In this document: positions 27,061 through 36,684 of the stretch, in pieces
How the letters are laid out: every line of letters starts with the position of its first letter
How positions within the stretch are numbered: the first letter of the stretch is position 1
Assembly (NCBI RefSeq): GCF_029626155.1
Contig: NZ_JARUBL010000001.1
Location: forward strand, 6,290,501 to 6,354,500
Length of the DNA stretch: 64,000 bases
Reading direction: 5' to 3'
From: Solwaraspora sp. WMMD1047
Lineage (GTDB): Bacteria > Actinomycetota > Actinomycetes > Mycobacteriales > Micromonosporaceae
The notes under the pieces: model-generated
The model's database searches: none
What the model was told of the DNA's origin: nothing
What the model saw: only the letters and a program-made list of their open reading frames with translations
Program-made: the position numbers and the translations under genes

Positions 27061-28482
27061 TTACAGCGGGATGTCCTCCAGCAGGTCCGTGACCACCTCG
27101 GCGATCGGTGACCGCTCCGACCGGGAGAGCGTGACGTGCGCGAAGAGCGGGTGCCCCTTCAGCGCCTCGATCACGGCGGTGACGCCGTCGTGCCGGCCGA
27201 CCCGCAGGTTGTCGCGCTGGGCGACATCGTGGGTGAGCACCACCCGCGAGCCCTGCCCGACCCGGGACAGGACCGTGAGCAGCACTCCCCGCTCCAACGA
27301 CTGCGCCTCGTCGACGATGACGAAGGCGTCGTGCAGGCTGCGACCCCGGATGTGGGTCAGCGGCAGCACCTCGAGCATGCCGCGCCCCATGACCTCCTCC
27401 ATCACGTTCTCGTGCACCACCGCGCCGAGGGTGTCGAAGACCGCCTGTGCCCAGGGGGACATCTTCTCCGCCTCGGAGCCGGGCAGATAGCCGAGCTCCT
27501 GGCCGCCGACGGCGTACAGCGGGCGGAAGACGATCACCTTCTTGTGCCGGCGGCGCTCCATCACCGCCTCCAGCCCGGCGCAGAGCGCCAGCGCCGACTT
27601 TCCGGTGCCGGCCCGGCCGCCCAGCGAGACGATCCCGATCGACTCGTCCAGCAGCAGGTCGAGGGCGACCCGCTGCTCGGCCGACCGGCCGCGCAGTCCG
27701 AACGCCTCCCGGTCGCCGCGGACCAGCCGGACGGTCTTGTCCGGGAGCACCCGACCCAACGCCGATCCGCGCGCCGAGTGCAGCACCAGCCCGGTGTGGC
27801 AGGGCAGCCCGGCCGCCGCGTCCAGGTCGAGCGCGTCACCGGCGTAGAGCTGGCCGATCTGCTCCTCACCCAGCTCCAGCTCGGCCATTCCCGTCCAGGT
27901 CGGGTCGCTGGCCTGCCCGTGCCGGTACTCGTCGGCGGTCAGCCCCACCGAGGCCGCCTTCACCCGCAGCGGCATGTCCTTGCTGACCAGCGTGACGTTG
28001 CGACCCTCGGCGGCCAGGTTGAGGGCGACCGAGAGGATCCGGGTGTCGTTGGACTCGTTGCGGAAGCCGGGCGGCAGCACGCCGTCGTCGGCGTGGTTCA
28101 GCTCGACCCGCAGGGTGCCGCCCTGGTCGTTGGCCGGCACCGGCTGGTCCAGCCGGCCGTGCCGGATGCGCAGTTCGTCGAGCATCCGCAGCGACTGCCG
28201 GGCGAACCAGCCCAGCTCCGGATGATGCCGCTTGCCCTCCAATTCGGAGATGACGACCAGCGGCAGCACCACCTCGTGCTCGGCGAACCGGTGGAAGGCC
28301 GCTGGGTCGGACAGCAGGACCGAGGTGTCCAGGACGAATGCCTGCCCCGCTGGGGCGGGCTCCGCACGGTCGGCAGCCGGCGCGGTGGACCCGGTGGGGC
28401 GCCGGCGCGCCCTGGGCCGGCCCGTCGCGTCGGTGGCGGGGGGATCCTGGCTGGCTCGGGGATTGGTACGGCGAGTCGTCAC
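27061..28482 (-). CDS. PIN-domain / PhoH-family ATPase (PhoH2-like)
   Basis: A 473-residue two-domain protein. The PIN nuclease domain (about 48-190) has [25 protein letters not shown] and [10 protein letters not shown]; the PhoH ATPase domain (about 250-470) has Walker [13 protein letters not shown] and Walker [13 protein letters not shown]. This layout matches mycobacterial PhoH2, an ATP-dependent RNA helicase/RNase. The GTG at 28482 has GGAG seven bases upstream, and the frame above it is an Arg-rich artefact. In mycobacteria a short antitoxin-like ORF (phoAT) overlaps phoH2; I do not see a convincing equivalent here. Confidence 0.88.
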   Translation of the reverse strand: MTTRRTNPRASQDPPATDATGRPRARRRPTGSTAPAADRAEPAPAGQAFVLDTSVLLSDPAAFHRFAEHEVVLPLVVISELEGKRHHPELGWFARQSLRMLDELRIRHGRLDQPVPANDQGGTLRVELNHADDGVLPPGFRNESNDTRILSVALNLAAEGRNVTLVSKDMPLRVKAASVGLTADEYRHGQASDPTWTGMAELELGEEQIGQLYAGDALDLDAAAGLPCHTGLVLHSARGSALGRVLPDKTVRLVRGDREAFGLRGRSAEQRVALDLLLDESIGIVSLGGRAGTGKSALALCAGLEAVMERRRHKKVIVFRPLYAVGGQELGYLPGSEAEKMSPWAQAVFDTLGAVVHENVMEEVMGRGMLEVLPLTHIRGRSLHDAFVIVDEAQSLERGVLLTVLSRVGQGSRVVLTHDVAQRDNLRVGRHDGVTAVIEALKGHPLFAHVTLSRSERSPIAEVVTDLLEDIPL

Positions 28483-28870
28483 AGGCCTGCTCCGGCGGGC
28501 GCGCACCCGGTCCACCCGCGTTCCGCCTCGTCCGGTGCCCGGCGCCACGGGTCGGATGCGGTCCCCGTGACTGGAGTCGCAAGGCCGGGCCGGCCGGCTG
28601 GCTCGGGACGACCCCTCGCCATGCCTAGACGCTAGCCGGCAGATGGCGGCTTGGGCTAGGGCCAGCGTGGCTCCGACCCACGCGGACCACGCCGGCGCCG
28701 ACCGGGTGCCGGTCGTCCCGACGGGTGGACCGGCCGGGATGCTTGCCCCCTGCGCGCATCCCGGCCGGTGGGATCACCGTCACCGGTCTGACGTGATCCC
28801 CTGCGGTGCGCGTCCGCCGCGGACCACGCACCGCGAGTCGCGGGTGACCACTCACCTCCCGCGGGCACTG
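28483..28870. other. Gene-free stretch upstream of the PhoH2-like gene
   Basis: No coding frame here looks real; the open frames are Arg/Pro-rich shadows. It holds a 14-bp hairpin (28729-28769) and a second 8-bp inverted repeat (28770-28777 with 28793-28800), which probably end transcription of the gene at 28871-29317 before the PhoH2-like gene begins. Confidence 0.5.
28729..28769 (-). terminator. 14-bp hairpin downstream of gene at 28871
   Basis: ACCGGCCGGGATGC (28729-28742) and GCATCCCGGCCGGT (28756-28769) form a perfect stem with a 13-base loop. Confidence 0.65.
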
Positions 28871-29317
28871 TCAGGCGTTTCCGCCCGTCAGCACGTCGGT
28901 GGAGTGCCGTCCGCCGTTGGTCGCGGCCCCCGCGAAGGAAGCGCCCGTGTACGTCGTTCCCTGCCCACCGGCGGAGAACAGCCCGGCCGGCTCACCCACG
29001 CCGGGCGGCGGCTCGCCGGGCCCGCCCGGCGGCAACTCGGCGGACACCGGAACCCGCCCGCCGCCGGCCAGTACCGGGCCGGACGGCCCGCCGTCGGTGG
29101 ACCCGGCACCGGCCGGTGGATCCGCCAGCATGGCGGCCATCGCCAACTGGCCGTCGCGGCGCCGGCGGTGCCAGGCACCCCGGTCGCCGTCGAAGTAGCC
29201 CTGCCGGTAGCCGAACCGGTAGCCGATCCGGTAGCTGAGCTGGCCGTGCAGCCGGCCGGCCGCATAGCTCGACGAGCCCAGCAGCAGCACCAGAAAGACC
29301 GCGAAGAATGGACTCAC
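28871..29317 (-). CDS. Single-pass membrane protein of unknown function
   Basis: A 148-residue protein starting at a GTG with GAGG seven bases upstream. A membrane segment (FFAVFLVLLLGSSSYAAG, about 4-21) is followed by a curious Tyr/Arg/Gly motif (SYRIGYRFGYRQGYFDGDRG, about 28-47), in which GY recurs every four residues, and a Pro/Gly/Ala-rich low-complexity tail. No family is recognised. It follows the unknown gene at 29340 on the same strand by 22 bases and is likely co-transcribed with it. Confidence 0.55.
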   Translation of the reverse strand: MSPFFAVFLVLLLGSSSYAAGRLHGQLSYRIGYRFGYRQGYFDGDRGAWHRRRRDGQLAMAAMLADPPAGAGSTDGGPSGPVLAGGGRVPVSAELPPGGPGEPPPGVGEPAGLFSAGGQGTTYTGASFAGAATNGGRHSTDVLTGGNA

Positions 29318-29339
29318 CCCTGCACCTCGCCGTGCCCGC

Positions 29340-29684
29340 TCATTTCTCCTCCGAGTCGAACGAGGTCGGGTCGGAGGTGAGCAGCCGGTCGAGATCGTCG
29401 GTGCCCACCTCCTCGACCAGTTCGACACTGATCCGGCAGCCGTCCAGGACCACCTCGGCCACCGAGGCCCGCCGGATCTCGCCGCCGGCGTCGTAGACCC
29501 GCACGCTGAGCTCGGGACAGCCGAGGTGGATGCGCCAGGCGTCCCACTCGGACCGGTCGCCCACGGTCAGGGAGAGATACCGGCAGCCCCGGGCCAGGTA
29601 GAGACGCCACGGAGCACTGAGACCGGAGGCGACTCCGGTGGCGACCAGGCCGAAGGCCTGGGCGCGGGTCGCGAGTTCGGTCAC
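29340..29684 (-). CDS. Conserved-looking small protein of unknown function
   Basis: A 114-residue soluble protein: an Ala/Leu-rich N-terminus, then GCRYLSLTVGDRSEWDAWRIHLGC and an acidic C-terminus. Codon third positions are strongly G/C, as expected for a real gene here. I recognise no domain. It is the first gene of a probable pair with 28871-29317. Immediately upstream (29690-29830) is an AT-richer stretch that probably holds promoters for this pair and for the divergent HTH regulator. Confidence 0.55.
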   Translation of the reverse strand: MTELATRAQAFGLVATGVASGLSAPWRLYLARGCRYLSLTVGDRSEWDAWRIHLGCPELSVRVYDAGGEIRRASVAEVVLDGCRISVELVEEVGTDDLDRLLTSDPTSFDSEEK

Positions 29685-29936
29685 CGGGCCACCTCTGTCA
29701 CGGACAAGTGACCCTCATGAGCACCAGGCGTCTCAAGCACGAGACACACCGTAGATTGTCCCATACACGTTACAGTATCAGCTTTTCGTCTGATTACCCC
29801 CAGCTCCGCGCACATCTATTGTGGCGGCGTGATACCCCTCAACACAAGCGATAAGTCGGGTACGGGGAAACATGAGCCCTTGTCACGCACGCAGTACACA
29901 ACCCCCACGATCCCCCCGCAGTCGCGGCACTGGTCG

Positions 29937-29942
29937 TACCGT
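29937..29942 (+). promoter_or_regulatory. -10 box for leaderless HTH regulator
   Basis: TACCGT, 6 bases before the GTG at 29949; decides the start of the regulator. Confidence 0.5.
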
Positions 29943-29948
29943 CGCGGC

Positions 29949-30389
29949 GTGCCGGACCCCTCCACCGGGCGCAAGATCGCCTTTGCCGCCTTCGTGCGGA
30001 AGGCGCTCGACGACGCCCGGACCACCCGGGCCTGGACCGGCACCGAGGTGTCCCGCCGGACCGGGGTCTCCCGGCAGACCATCAACCGCTGGGTACGCGG
30101 CGAGTGGGCCAGCGACCCGGAGGCGGAGCGGGTGGTGGCCTTCTGCGAAGGGCTCGGCCTGAACCCGACCACCGCGTTCGGCGTACTCGGGTGGGACCGC
30201 ACGACGCCGCCCCGGCCGACCCCCAGCGCGCCGCCGATGGACCCGGACGTGGAGGCGTTGCTCCGGCGGCTGGTCGATCCGAACGTCTCCGAGCTGGAGA
30301 AGTTCCACATCCGGGAGACGATCCGCTATCTGGCCTACCGCCCGGTGCTGCCGGCGGATCCCGGCAAAAGCCCCAGGAAGGCCGGCTAG
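29949..30389 (+). CDS. XRE-type helix-turn-helix regulator
   Basis: A 146-residue DNA-binding protein. The HTH is at about 14-75: FVRKALDDARTTRAWTGTEVSRRTGVSRQTINRWVRGEW, followed by FCEGLGLNPTTAFGVLGW, a pattern common in actinomycete XRE regulators. The C-terminal half is a Pro-rich hinge and a short helical segment (LEKFHIRETIRYLAYR). I use the GTG at 29949 because a TACCGT box lies 6 bases before it; an in-frame start at 29829 would add 40 unconserved residues. Target genes are unknown; the small membrane protein at 30548 lies downstream on the same strand. Confidence 0.75.
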   Translation: MPDPSTGRKIAFAAFVRKALDDARTTRAWTGTEVSRRTGVSRQTINRWVRGEWASDPEAERVVAFCEGLGLNPTTAFGVLGWDRTTPPRPTPSAPPMDPDVEALLRRLVDPNVSELEKFHIRETIRYLAYRPVLPADPGKSPRKAG

Positions 30390-30547
30390 TTCCTCAGATG
30401 GCGCACCTTCGGCCACCCGGGTCGGTAATCCGCTCCGGCGGCTGACCGGGCCGACTAACGTCCCTGCCCGTACTGCTTGGGCTCGCGTCGGCGGGGGGCG
30501 AGACAAGGCCGGACTCAGCCCTGCGGGACAGAAGGAGGGTCTGCCCG

Positions 30548-30916
30548 ATGACCCTGAAATGGATGGCGGTCGTGGTCGCGGCGGTCGCCGGGACGCTCTG
30601 CGCCACCGCGAACATCGTCGCCGGCCCGTTCTACGGCGGGACCGTCCCCGACATCGTCAACCTGGTGAGCGTCAGCGTCGCCAGCGGCGCGGTCGTGCTG
30701 GCCGTGGTCGCCGCGCTGCACGATCGGCTGGACGACCGGATGACCGCCCTCACCGAGTTCCTCATCGCCCGGCTGAACGAACTCGACGCCCGCAGTGGCG
30801 ACCGCAACGCCGGGTTCGTCGAGGGCTACCTGCTCCAGCACCGTAACGACCCGGCGGTGGTGCCGATCGGCCAGCGGCTCGCCGGCCGCCGGAGCACGCT
30901 CGGCGGCGACGAATGA
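30548..30916 (+). CDS. Small two-helix membrane protein
   Basis: A 122-residue protein with AAGGAGG nine bases before its ATG. Two membrane helices (about 3-24 and 38-57) are followed by a cytoplasmic helical tail (LDDRMTALTEFLIARLNELDARSGD) that may form a coiled coil. No family is recognised. It lies 160 bases downstream of the HTH regulator and ends at a strong terminator before otsB. Confidence 0.65.
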   Translation: MTLKWMAVVVAAVAGTLCATANIVAGPFYGGTVPDIVNLVSVSVASGAVVLAVVAALHDRLDDRMTALTEFLIARLNELDARSGDRNAGFVEGYLLQHRNDPAVVPIGQRLAGRRSTLGGDE

Positions 30917-30930
30917 GGTGACCGACCGAC

Positions 30931-30958
30931 GGCCCGCCGGCGTGACTGCCGGCGGGCC
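30931..30958 (+). terminator. Terminator after small membrane protein
   Basis: GGCCCGCCGGC (30931-30941) and GCCGGCGGGCC (30948-30958) form a perfect 11-bp stem with a 6-base loop. Confidence 0.8.
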
Positions 30959-31013
30959 ATTCACGTGAACTGAGCGTTCCGTCTCACGGCCACTGCGACG
31001 CTGATCGCCGGGG

Positions 31014-31019
31014 TACGCT
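31014..31019 (+). promoter_or_regulatory. -10 box for leaderless otsB
   Basis: TACGCT, 7 bases before the GTG start at 31027. Confidence 0.5.
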
Positions 31020-31026
31020 GACGCGC

Positions 31027-31875
31027 GTGCGGCCGATCAACGCGGGCAGTCAGCGCCCGACTCGTCCCCTCACCGCGGAACAGGCGTGGCGGGTAACCAC
31101 CGACCGGGCCGCCGAGTGCGTGCTCTTCTTCGACTTCGACGGCACCCTCGCCCCGATGAACGACGACCCGACGGCGGTGCAGCCGGCGCCGAAGGTGCTG
31201 GACGCCATAAACGCCCTCACCGGCGTGGTGCGCCGGGTGGCGATCGTCTCGGCGCGGCCGGTGGAGTTCCTGCGCGACCGGTTCGCGATCCTCACCGACG
31301 TCGACCTCTACGGCCTCTACGGCCTGGAACACAGCCACGGCTCCGGGGAGACCGTCACCGAGGAGGCCGCGCTGCCCTGGGTGCCGACCATGGGCACCCT
31401 CGCCGACCAGGCCCGGGCCGAGCTGCCCGAGGGCACCCTGGTGGAGTACAAGCGGCTTTCGGTGGCGCTGCACTACCGCACCGCGCCGCACCTGGCGCAG
31501 GTCGTGGAGGACTGGGGCCGGGCCAGCGCCGAGCGGCTCGGGTTGCGGGTGCAGGTCGGCCGGATGGTGCTGGAGCTGAAACCGCCGGTGGACCGGGACA
31601 AGGGCATGGTGATCGACGAGGCGGTCCGGTCGGCCGGCTGCGCCTGGTATTTCGGCGACGACGTCTCCGACATCAAGGCGTTCGCCGCGCTCCGCGCCCG
31701 CGAGCAGACCGACCCCGACTTCTTCGGCGTGTGTGTGGCGGTGGCCAACCCGGAGACCGGCCAGGAGGTCTCCGACGCCGCCGACCTGACCATCGAGTCG
31801 CCCGAGGCGCTCGGCGACTTCCTGACCGCCGCCGTGCACCGGCTCACCGAGCCGGCGCCCGACAGCGCCGCCTGA
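31027..31875 (+). CDS. otsB: Trehalose-6-phosphate phosphatase
   Basis: A 282-residue HAD-superfamily phosphatase. Motif I is FFDFDGTLAP with Asp36 (nucleophile) and Asp38; later motifs are SARP (motif II), EYKRLSVALHYR, LELKPPVDRDKGMV with the motif III Lys, and YFGDDVSDIKAF (motif IV). It removes phosphate from trehalose-6-phosphate in the OtsAB pathway. No otsA lies in the window. The GTG start is leaderless-like. It is convergent with the isoprenyl transferase, with a 5-base gap. Confidence 0.93.
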   Translation: MRPINAGSQRPTRPLTAEQAWRVTTDRAAECVLFFDFDGTLAPMNDDPTAVQPAPKVLDAINALTGVVRRVAIVSARPVEFLRDRFAILTDVDLYGLYGLEHSHGSGETVTEEAALPWVPTMGTLADQARAELPEGTLVEYKRLSVALHYRTAPHLAQVVEDWGRASAERLGLRVQVGRMVLELKPPVDRDKGMVIDEAVRSAGCAWYFGDDVSDIKAFAALRAREQTDPDFFGVCVAVANPETGQEVSDAADLTIESPEALGDFLTAAVHRLTEPAPDSAA

Positions 31876-31880
31876 ACCGG

Positions 31881-32651
31881 TCAGGCGCCGTAGCGGCGCT
31901 GTCGGTTGGCGTACGAGCGCAGGGCGCGCAGGAAGTCCACGTAGCGGAAGTCCGGCCAGTTGACCTCGCAGAAGTAGAACTCCGCCTGCGCCGACTGCCA
32001 GAGCATGAAGCCGGAGAGCCGCTGCTCGCCGCTGGTCCGGATGACCAGGTCCGGATCGGGCTGACCCCGGGTGTAGAGGTGCTCGGAGATGTGCTCGATG
32101 TCGATCGTCTCGGCCAGCTCCTCAAGCGTCCCGCCGGCCGCCGCGTGCTCCTGCATCAGGGACCGGACCGCGTCGACGATCTCCCGCCGCCCGCCGTACC
32201 CGACCGCGATGTTGACCTGGGCGCCGCCGAGCCGGTCCCGGGTGCGTTCCTCGGCCGCCTTGAGCGCGGTGGCGGTCTGGGCGGGGAGCAGGTCCAGCGC
32301 GCCGACCATCCGCAGCCGCCACGGGTTGCCCTGCTCGGCCAGCTCCACCACCAGGTCCTCGATGATCTGCAGCAGCGGGTCCAGCTCGCTGGCCGGTCGG
32401 CGCAGGTTGTCGGTGGCCAGCAGGTAGAGGGTGACGTGCCCGATGCCGGCCCGGTCGCACCAGTCGAGGACGTGCTTGATCTTGGCGGCACCGACCCGGT
32501 GGCCGTCGTTCGGGTCCACGTAGCCCATCTCGCGGGCCCACCTGCGGTTGCCGTCGCACATCACACCGACGTGCCCCGGCACCGGCTTACCGGCCAGCCG
32601 GGCCGTCAGCCGCCGCTCGTACACGGAGTAGAGGAGGTCCCGCAGAGTCAT
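31881..32651 (-). CDS. uppS: Isoprenyl (cis-prenyl) transferase
   Basis: A 256-residue cis-prenyl transferase. Family motifs: GVMCDGNRRWAREMG (catalytic Asp), VTLYLLATDNLRRP, VNIAVGYGGRREIVDAV and the C-terminal PDLVIRTSGEQRLSGFMLWQ split around residues 195-215. It condenses IPP onto an allylic diphosphate to make undecaprenyl-type or shorter Z-prenyl diphosphates for cell-envelope glycan carriers. Actinobacteria usually have two such enzymes, one short-chain; sequence alone does not tell which this is. The ATG at 32651 is preceded by TACGCT at 7 bases, which rules out the longer frame. Confidence 0.92.
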   Translation of the reverse strand: MTLRDLLYSVYERRLTARLAGKPVPGHVGVMCDGNRRWAREMGYVDPNDGHRVGAAKIKHVLDWCDRAGIGHVTLYLLATDNLRRPASELDPLLQIIEDLVVELAEQGNPWRLRMVGALDLLPAQTATALKAAEERTRDRLGGAQVNIAVGYGGRREIVDAVRSLMQEHAAAGGTLEELAETIDIEHISEHLYTRGQPDPDLVIRTSGEQRLSGFMLWQSAQAEFYFCEVNWPDFRYVDFLRALRSYANRQRRYGA

Positions 32652-32658
32652 CCCCTGC

Positions 32659-32664
32659 AGCGTA
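32659..32664 (-). promoter_or_regulatory. -10 box for leaderless isoprenyl transferase
   Basis: TACGCT on the minus strand, 7 bases before the ATG at 32651; decides the start. Confidence 0.5.
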
Positions 32665-32694
32665 CCGATCAGCGGCCGGCGCGGAAGGGGTCGG

Positions 32695-33852
32695 TCACCG
32701 TTGTGGGACCGCGATTCCAGCAATAATTCTGGCGAGCGTACGGGTGTCCAGCAGTCCGTCGCCCAGCCCCAGCTCCACCAGGGTGACGAAGACCCGCCGG
32801 TCCCGCTCCGCCGCCCGCACCGCCGCCGCCACGATCCGCTGGTGTCGCCCCAGCCGCGCGGCCGCCGAACTGTGCCGCAGGTGCCCGCCGAGCCGCCGGC
32901 CCAACGCCGCCGAATACCGCGCGGCCGCACCCGCCGGCCCGGCGCCGGGCGCGCCGGACCGGTCGGCAGCCGCCGCGCCGGCGAGTGCGCCGGAGAGCAC
33001 GGCGTAGAAGATCCCCTCGCCGGTGAACGGGTTGATCAACGACAGCGCGTCGCCGGCCAGCAGCACCCGGCCCCGGCCGACCGGTGGCCGGTGGGTGGAG
33101 AGCGGCAGGTGGTGCGCCCGCAGCCCGGTCACCCCGGTCGGGTCGAGCTCGGGCAGCAGGGCGCCGAGCCGCCGGATCAGGTGCGCCCGGCTGACCGGCC
33201 GCCCGCGCAGCACCTCGCCGTACCCGACGTTCGCCCGGCCGTCACCGATGGGGAACGACCATGCGTACGCCGGCCAGCCCTCGCCCGTGGTCACGATCCG
33301 CTGTTCGGGCGGGCCGGCCGGGGCGGGCGCGTACCCCCGGATCGCCAGCGCCAGGTGGCCGGGCGGGTTCGCCGGGAAGCCGAGCGCCCGGCGGACCACC
33401 GAGCCGGCCCCGTCGGCACCGATCACCACCTCGGCGGCGAGCGTGCCGTCGAGCAGCACCTCGCCGGCCCGGGGCTCGATCCGGCGGACCGGGTGCCGGC
33501 GGAACTGTGCGCCGGCGGCCACCGCCGCCACCACCAGCCCGGCGTCGAACACCGCCCGGGGCACCGTGTACGCGGGCCGCGGCAGCGGCTGCGCCACCTG
33601 CCCGCCGCCGGGGGCGACCAGGCGCAGCGCCGGTACCGGCGGGAACCCGGCGACCGGGTCGGGCACGCCGAGCCCGGCGAGCACGTCCAGCGCGTGCGCG
33701 GCGATCCCGTCCCCGCACGGCTTGTCCCGGGGGAAGTCGGCCCGGTCGAGCAGCAGCACGCTGGCGCCGGCCCGGCGGGCGGCCAGCGCCGCGGCGGCGC
33801 CCGCCGGGCCGGCGCCCACCACCGCGACGTCCCAGCGCCGCACCCCGGTCAC
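32695..33852 (-). CDS. Geranylgeranyl reductase-family FAD oxidoreductase
   Basis: A 385-residue flavoprotein. FAD-binding GAGPAGAAAALAARRAGA is at about 11-28, PCGDGIAAHALD follows, then VIGADGAGSVVRRALG and the closing GDALSLINPFTGEGIFYAVLSG. This is the geranylgeranyl/digeranylgeranyl reductase type that saturates isoprenoid chains, for example of menaquinone or prenyl lipids. The GTG start overlaps the stop of the upstream membrane protein (GTGA), so the two are translationally coupled. Its position next to the isoprenyl transferase fits isoprenoid work. Confidence 0.85.
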   Translation of the reverse strand: MTGVRRWDVAVVGAGPAGAAAALAARRAGASVLLLDRADFPRDKPCGDGIAAHALDVLAGLGVPDPVAGFPPVPALRLVAPGGGQVAQPLPRPAYTVPRAVFDAGLVVAAVAAGAQFRRHPVRRIEPRAGEVLLDGTLAAEVVIGADGAGSVVRRALGFPANPPGHLALAIRGYAPAPAGPPEQRIVTTGEGWPAYAWSFPIGDGRANVGYGEVLRGRPVSRAHLIRRLGALLPELDPTGVTGLRAHHLPLSTHRPPVGRGRVLLAGDALSLINPFTGEGIFYAVLSGALAGAAAADRSGAPGAGPAGAAARYSAALGRRLGGHLRHSSAAARLGRHQRIVAAAVRAAERDRRVFVTLVELGLGDGLLDTRTLARIIAGIAVPQR

Positions 33853-34751
33853 CGGGCCGCCGCCGCTTCGCCGGCGGCCGCCCGCGGCCGGCCGGCCTCC
33901 GGACCGGCCCGGTCGAGCCGGTCGGCCCGCCACAGTCCCCAACCGGTGACCGCGGCCGCCGCGACCAGTGGCGCGCCGTCGCGGACCAGCCCGTCCACGC
34001 CCAACAGCGCCCAGCACAGCGGCAGGTCGATGCCGAGCACGACGAGGGTCACCGCGACCAGCAGCCCGCGTGCCCACCGCTTGCCCCGCAGCAGGAAGAA
34101 GGTGCAGAAGAGCACCGCGTAGCTGACCGCCACCCCGGCGACGAACCAGAACGCGACGGTCGGTGCGGCCGACAACCGGCCGTCGAGGATGGTGCCGACC
34201 GCCACCAGGCTGGGCACCAGCATCAGCGGGCTGTAGGTGAAGGCGGCCACCCGGGCGGTGAGCAGCCAGGCGGTCACCGGCGGCCGGCGCGGTGGGGCCT
34301 CCCGGAAGCTGATCCCCCGGCGGTCGACGGTCAGCTTGGCCGGGTGCCGGACCAGGACCGCCTGCACGCTGGGTGCCCGGTAGAGCAGCCAGACCACGGC
34401 GACGCAGAGGCTGGTCAGGACGGCGAAGCCGAGCACCCCGGGCAGCGGCGGCATCCCGGCGCGCGGCACCAGCAGCCGGCCCACCGCGAAGACGGTGGTG
34501 ATCGCGAGGATCAGGCCGAACGGCCGGGCGCCGGCCCGGCCCCGCCGGACGTGCCAGATCAGCAGCAGGAACCCCAGCGACCGCAGCAGCGCCCAGCCGG
34601 ACCGGACAGCCAGCCCGAAACCCTGCTCCGGGGCGTACCACCAGTTGAGCAGGTCGACCGCGACGGTGGTGGCGGCGGTCACGGCCAGCAGGCCGGTCAG
34701 CGCCCGGACGGCCGGCGGCCGCCGGACCGGGGTCGCGGCGGCCGTCGTCAT
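33849..34751 (-). CDS. Multi-pass membrane protein of unknown function
   Basis: A 300-residue protein with about eight membrane segments and short loops; a middle cytoplasmic loop (LVRHPAKLTVDRRGISFREAPPRRPP) resembles a PH-like strand but is short. I take the ATG at 34751 (MTTAAATPVRRPPAV); GTG at 34787 is in frame too. It overlaps and is coupled to the geranylgeranyl-reductase-type gene downstream, so it may act on the same lipid or quinone. No named family recognised. Confidence 0.65.
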   Translation of the reverse strand: MTTAAATPVRRPPAVRALTGLLAVTAATTVAVDLLNWWYAPEQGFGLAVRSGWALLRSLGFLLLIWHVRRGRAGARPFGLILAITTVFAVGRLLVPRAGMPPLPGVLGFAVLTSLCVAVVWLLYRAPSVQAVLVRHPAKLTVDRRGISFREAPPRRPPVTAWLLTARVAAFTYSPLMLVPSLVAVGTILDGRLSAAPTVAFWFVAGVAVSYAVLFCTFFLLRGKRWARGLLVAVTLVVLGIDLPLCWALLGVDGLVRDGAPLVAAAAVTGWGLWRADRLDRAGPEAGRPRAAAGEAAAAR

Positions 34752-34799
34752 ACCGATGATGATGCCCGGCGGGCGCCAGACTGACACCCACCGAACCGG

Positions 34800-36641
34800 C
34801 TACCGGCCGGGTTCGGTCTCCAGCCGGGCCCGCAGCGCGTCGAGTTCGGCCCAGAGCACGGCCGGCAGCTTGTCACCGAACTTCTCGAACCACTCGGTGA
34901 TCATGGGGAGCTCGTCGCGCCACTCGTCGGGATCGACCTTGAGCGCGATCCGGACCTCGTCGGCGGTCATGTCGAGGCCCTCGACGTCCAGTGCGTCCGC
35001 GGTGGGGACCATGCCGATCGGGGTCTCCACCGCGTCGGCCCGGCCCTCCAGCCGCTCGACGATCCACTTGATCACCCGGGAGTTCTCACCGAACCCCGGC
35101 CAGACGAAGTCACCCTCGGCGTCCTTGCGGAACCAGTTGACGTAGTAGACCTTCGGCAGCTTCGCCTCGTCGCCGTCAGCGCCCTTGCCGACCTCGATCC
35201 AGTGCCGGAAGTAGTCGCCCGCGTGGTAGCCGATGAACGGCAGCATCGCCATCGGGTCGCGCCGCACCACCCCGACCTCGCCGGAGGCGGCGGCGGTGGT
35301 CTCGGAGGAGAGGGTCGCTCCCAGATAGACGCCGTGCACCCAGTCCCGGGCCTCGGTCACCAGCGGGACGGTGTCGCGACGCCGGCCGCCGAAGAGGATG
35401 GCGTCGATCGGGACCCCGTCCGGGTCGTTGAACTCGTCGGCCACGATCGGGCACTGCTGCAGCGGGGTGCAGAACCGGCTGTTGGCGTGCGAGCTGAGCT
35501 CTCCGCTCTCCGGCGTCCAGTCGTTGCCCTTCCAGTCGGTCAGGTGGGCCGGCGGGTCGCCCATCCCCTCCCACCAGACGTCCCCGTCGTCGGTCAACCC
35601 GACGTTGGTGAAGATGGAGTTGCCCCGGTCCAGGGTGCGCATGGCGTTGGCGTTGGTCTTCCAGTCGGTGCCCGGGGCCACGCCGAAGAGCCCGTACTCC
35701 GGGTTCAGCGCGTAGAGCCGGCCGTCGTTGCCGAACCGCATCCAGGCGATGTCGTCGCCGATCGTCTCGACCTTCCAGCCGGGGATGGTGGGCTCCAGCA
35801 TGGCCAGGTTGGTCTTGCCGCAGGCGGACGGGAACGCGCCGGCGATGTAGTGCACCTTCCCCTCGGGCGAGGTCACCTTCATGATCAGCATGTGTTCGGC
35901 CAGCCAGCCCTCGTCGCGGGCCATCACGCTGGCGATCCGCAGCGAGTAGCACTTCTTGCCGAGCAGCGAGTTGCCGCCGTAGCCGGAGCCGTAGGACCAG
36001 ATCTCCCGGGTCTCCGGGAAGTGCGAGATGTACTTGGTCTGGTTGCACGGCCAGATCTCGTCGGCCTGGCCGGGCGCGAGCGGCGCGCCGAGTGAGTGCA
36101 ACGCCCGTACGAAGGGCGCGGCGATGCCCATCCGGTCGAGCACCGAGGTGCCCATCCGGGTCATGATGCGCATCGATGCGACGACGTACGCACTGTCGGT
36201 GATTTCCACGCCGAACATGGGGTCTTCCGCCTCCAGCGGCCCCATACAGAACGGAATGACGTACATCGTGCGACCGCGCATTGACCCGCGGTACAGATCC
36301 GTCATTGTCCGCTTCATCTCGGCCGGGTCCATCCAGTTGTTGGTGGGCCCCGCGTCCGACTCGTCGACGGAACAGATGAATGTGCGCTCCTCGACCCGCG
36401 CCACATCGGACGGATCTGTACGCGCCCAGAACGAGTTCGGTTTCCGGTCCGGATTCAGCCGCACCAGAGTGCCGGCGTCGACCAGTTCGTCGGTGAGCCG
36501 CCGCCACTCCTCATCCGACCCGTCCACCCACACCACCTGCTCCGGGGTGGTCAGCTCGGCCACCTCCTTCACCCAGGCGAGCAGCTTGGAATGGGTGGTC
36601 GGAGCCTGATCGAGCCCACGGATGGTTGCCGGAGCGGACAT
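34800..36641 (-). CDS. pckG: Phosphoenolpyruvate carboxykinase (GTP)
   Basis: A 613-residue enzyme converting oxaloacetate and GTP to phosphoenolpyruvate, GDP and carbon dioxide. Clear motifs: the P-loop [14 protein letters not shown], the metal-binding [26 protein letters not shown] and [24 protein letters not shown] (in parts, about 500-525). The length and sequence are of the GTP-type, standard in actinobacteria. The ATG has AAAGGAG eight bases upstream. Upstream lies a 10-bp inverted repeat (36685-36710) that could be an operator. With glpX it marks gluconeogenic capacity. Confidence 0.97.
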   Translation of the reverse strand: MSAPATIRGLDQAPTTHSKLLAWVKEVAELTTPEQVVWVDGSDEEWRRLTDELVDAGTLVRLNPDRKPNSFWARTDPSDVARVEERTFICSVDESDAGPTNNWMDPAEMKRTMTDLYRGSMRGRTMYVIPFCMGPLEAEDPMFGVEITDSAYVVASMRIMTRMGTSVLDRMGIAAPFVRALHSLGAPLAPGQADEIWPCNQTKYISHFPETREIWSYGSGYGGNSLLGKKCYSLRIASVMARDEGWLAEHMLIMKVTSPEGKVHYIAGAFPSACGKTNLAMLEPTIPGWKVETIGDDIAWMRFGNDGRLYALNPEYGLFGVAPGTDWKTNANAMRTLDRGNSIFTNVGLTDDGDVWWEGMGDPPAHLTDWKGNDWTPESGELSSHANSRFCTPLQQCPIVADEFNDPDGVPIDAILFGGRRRDTVPLVTEARDWVHGVYLGATLSSETTAAASGEVGVVRRDPMAMLPFIGYHAGDYFRHWIEVGKGADGDEAKLPKVYYVNWFRKDAEGDFVWPGFGENSRVIKWIVERLEGRADAVETPIGMVPTADALDVEGLDMTADEVRIALKVDPDEWRDELPMITEWFEKFGDKLPAVLWAELDALRARLETEPGR

Positions 36642-36684
36642 GGCGTATCTCCTTTGGTCGACGCTGACCTGAGATGAGGGGTGC

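Noticed and set aside
28625-28855. A 76-residue Arg-rich minus-strand frame upstream of the PhoH2-like gene as the antitoxin phoAT
   Set aside because: It does not overlap the PhoH2-like start and its sequence is Arg/Gly/Pro shadow.
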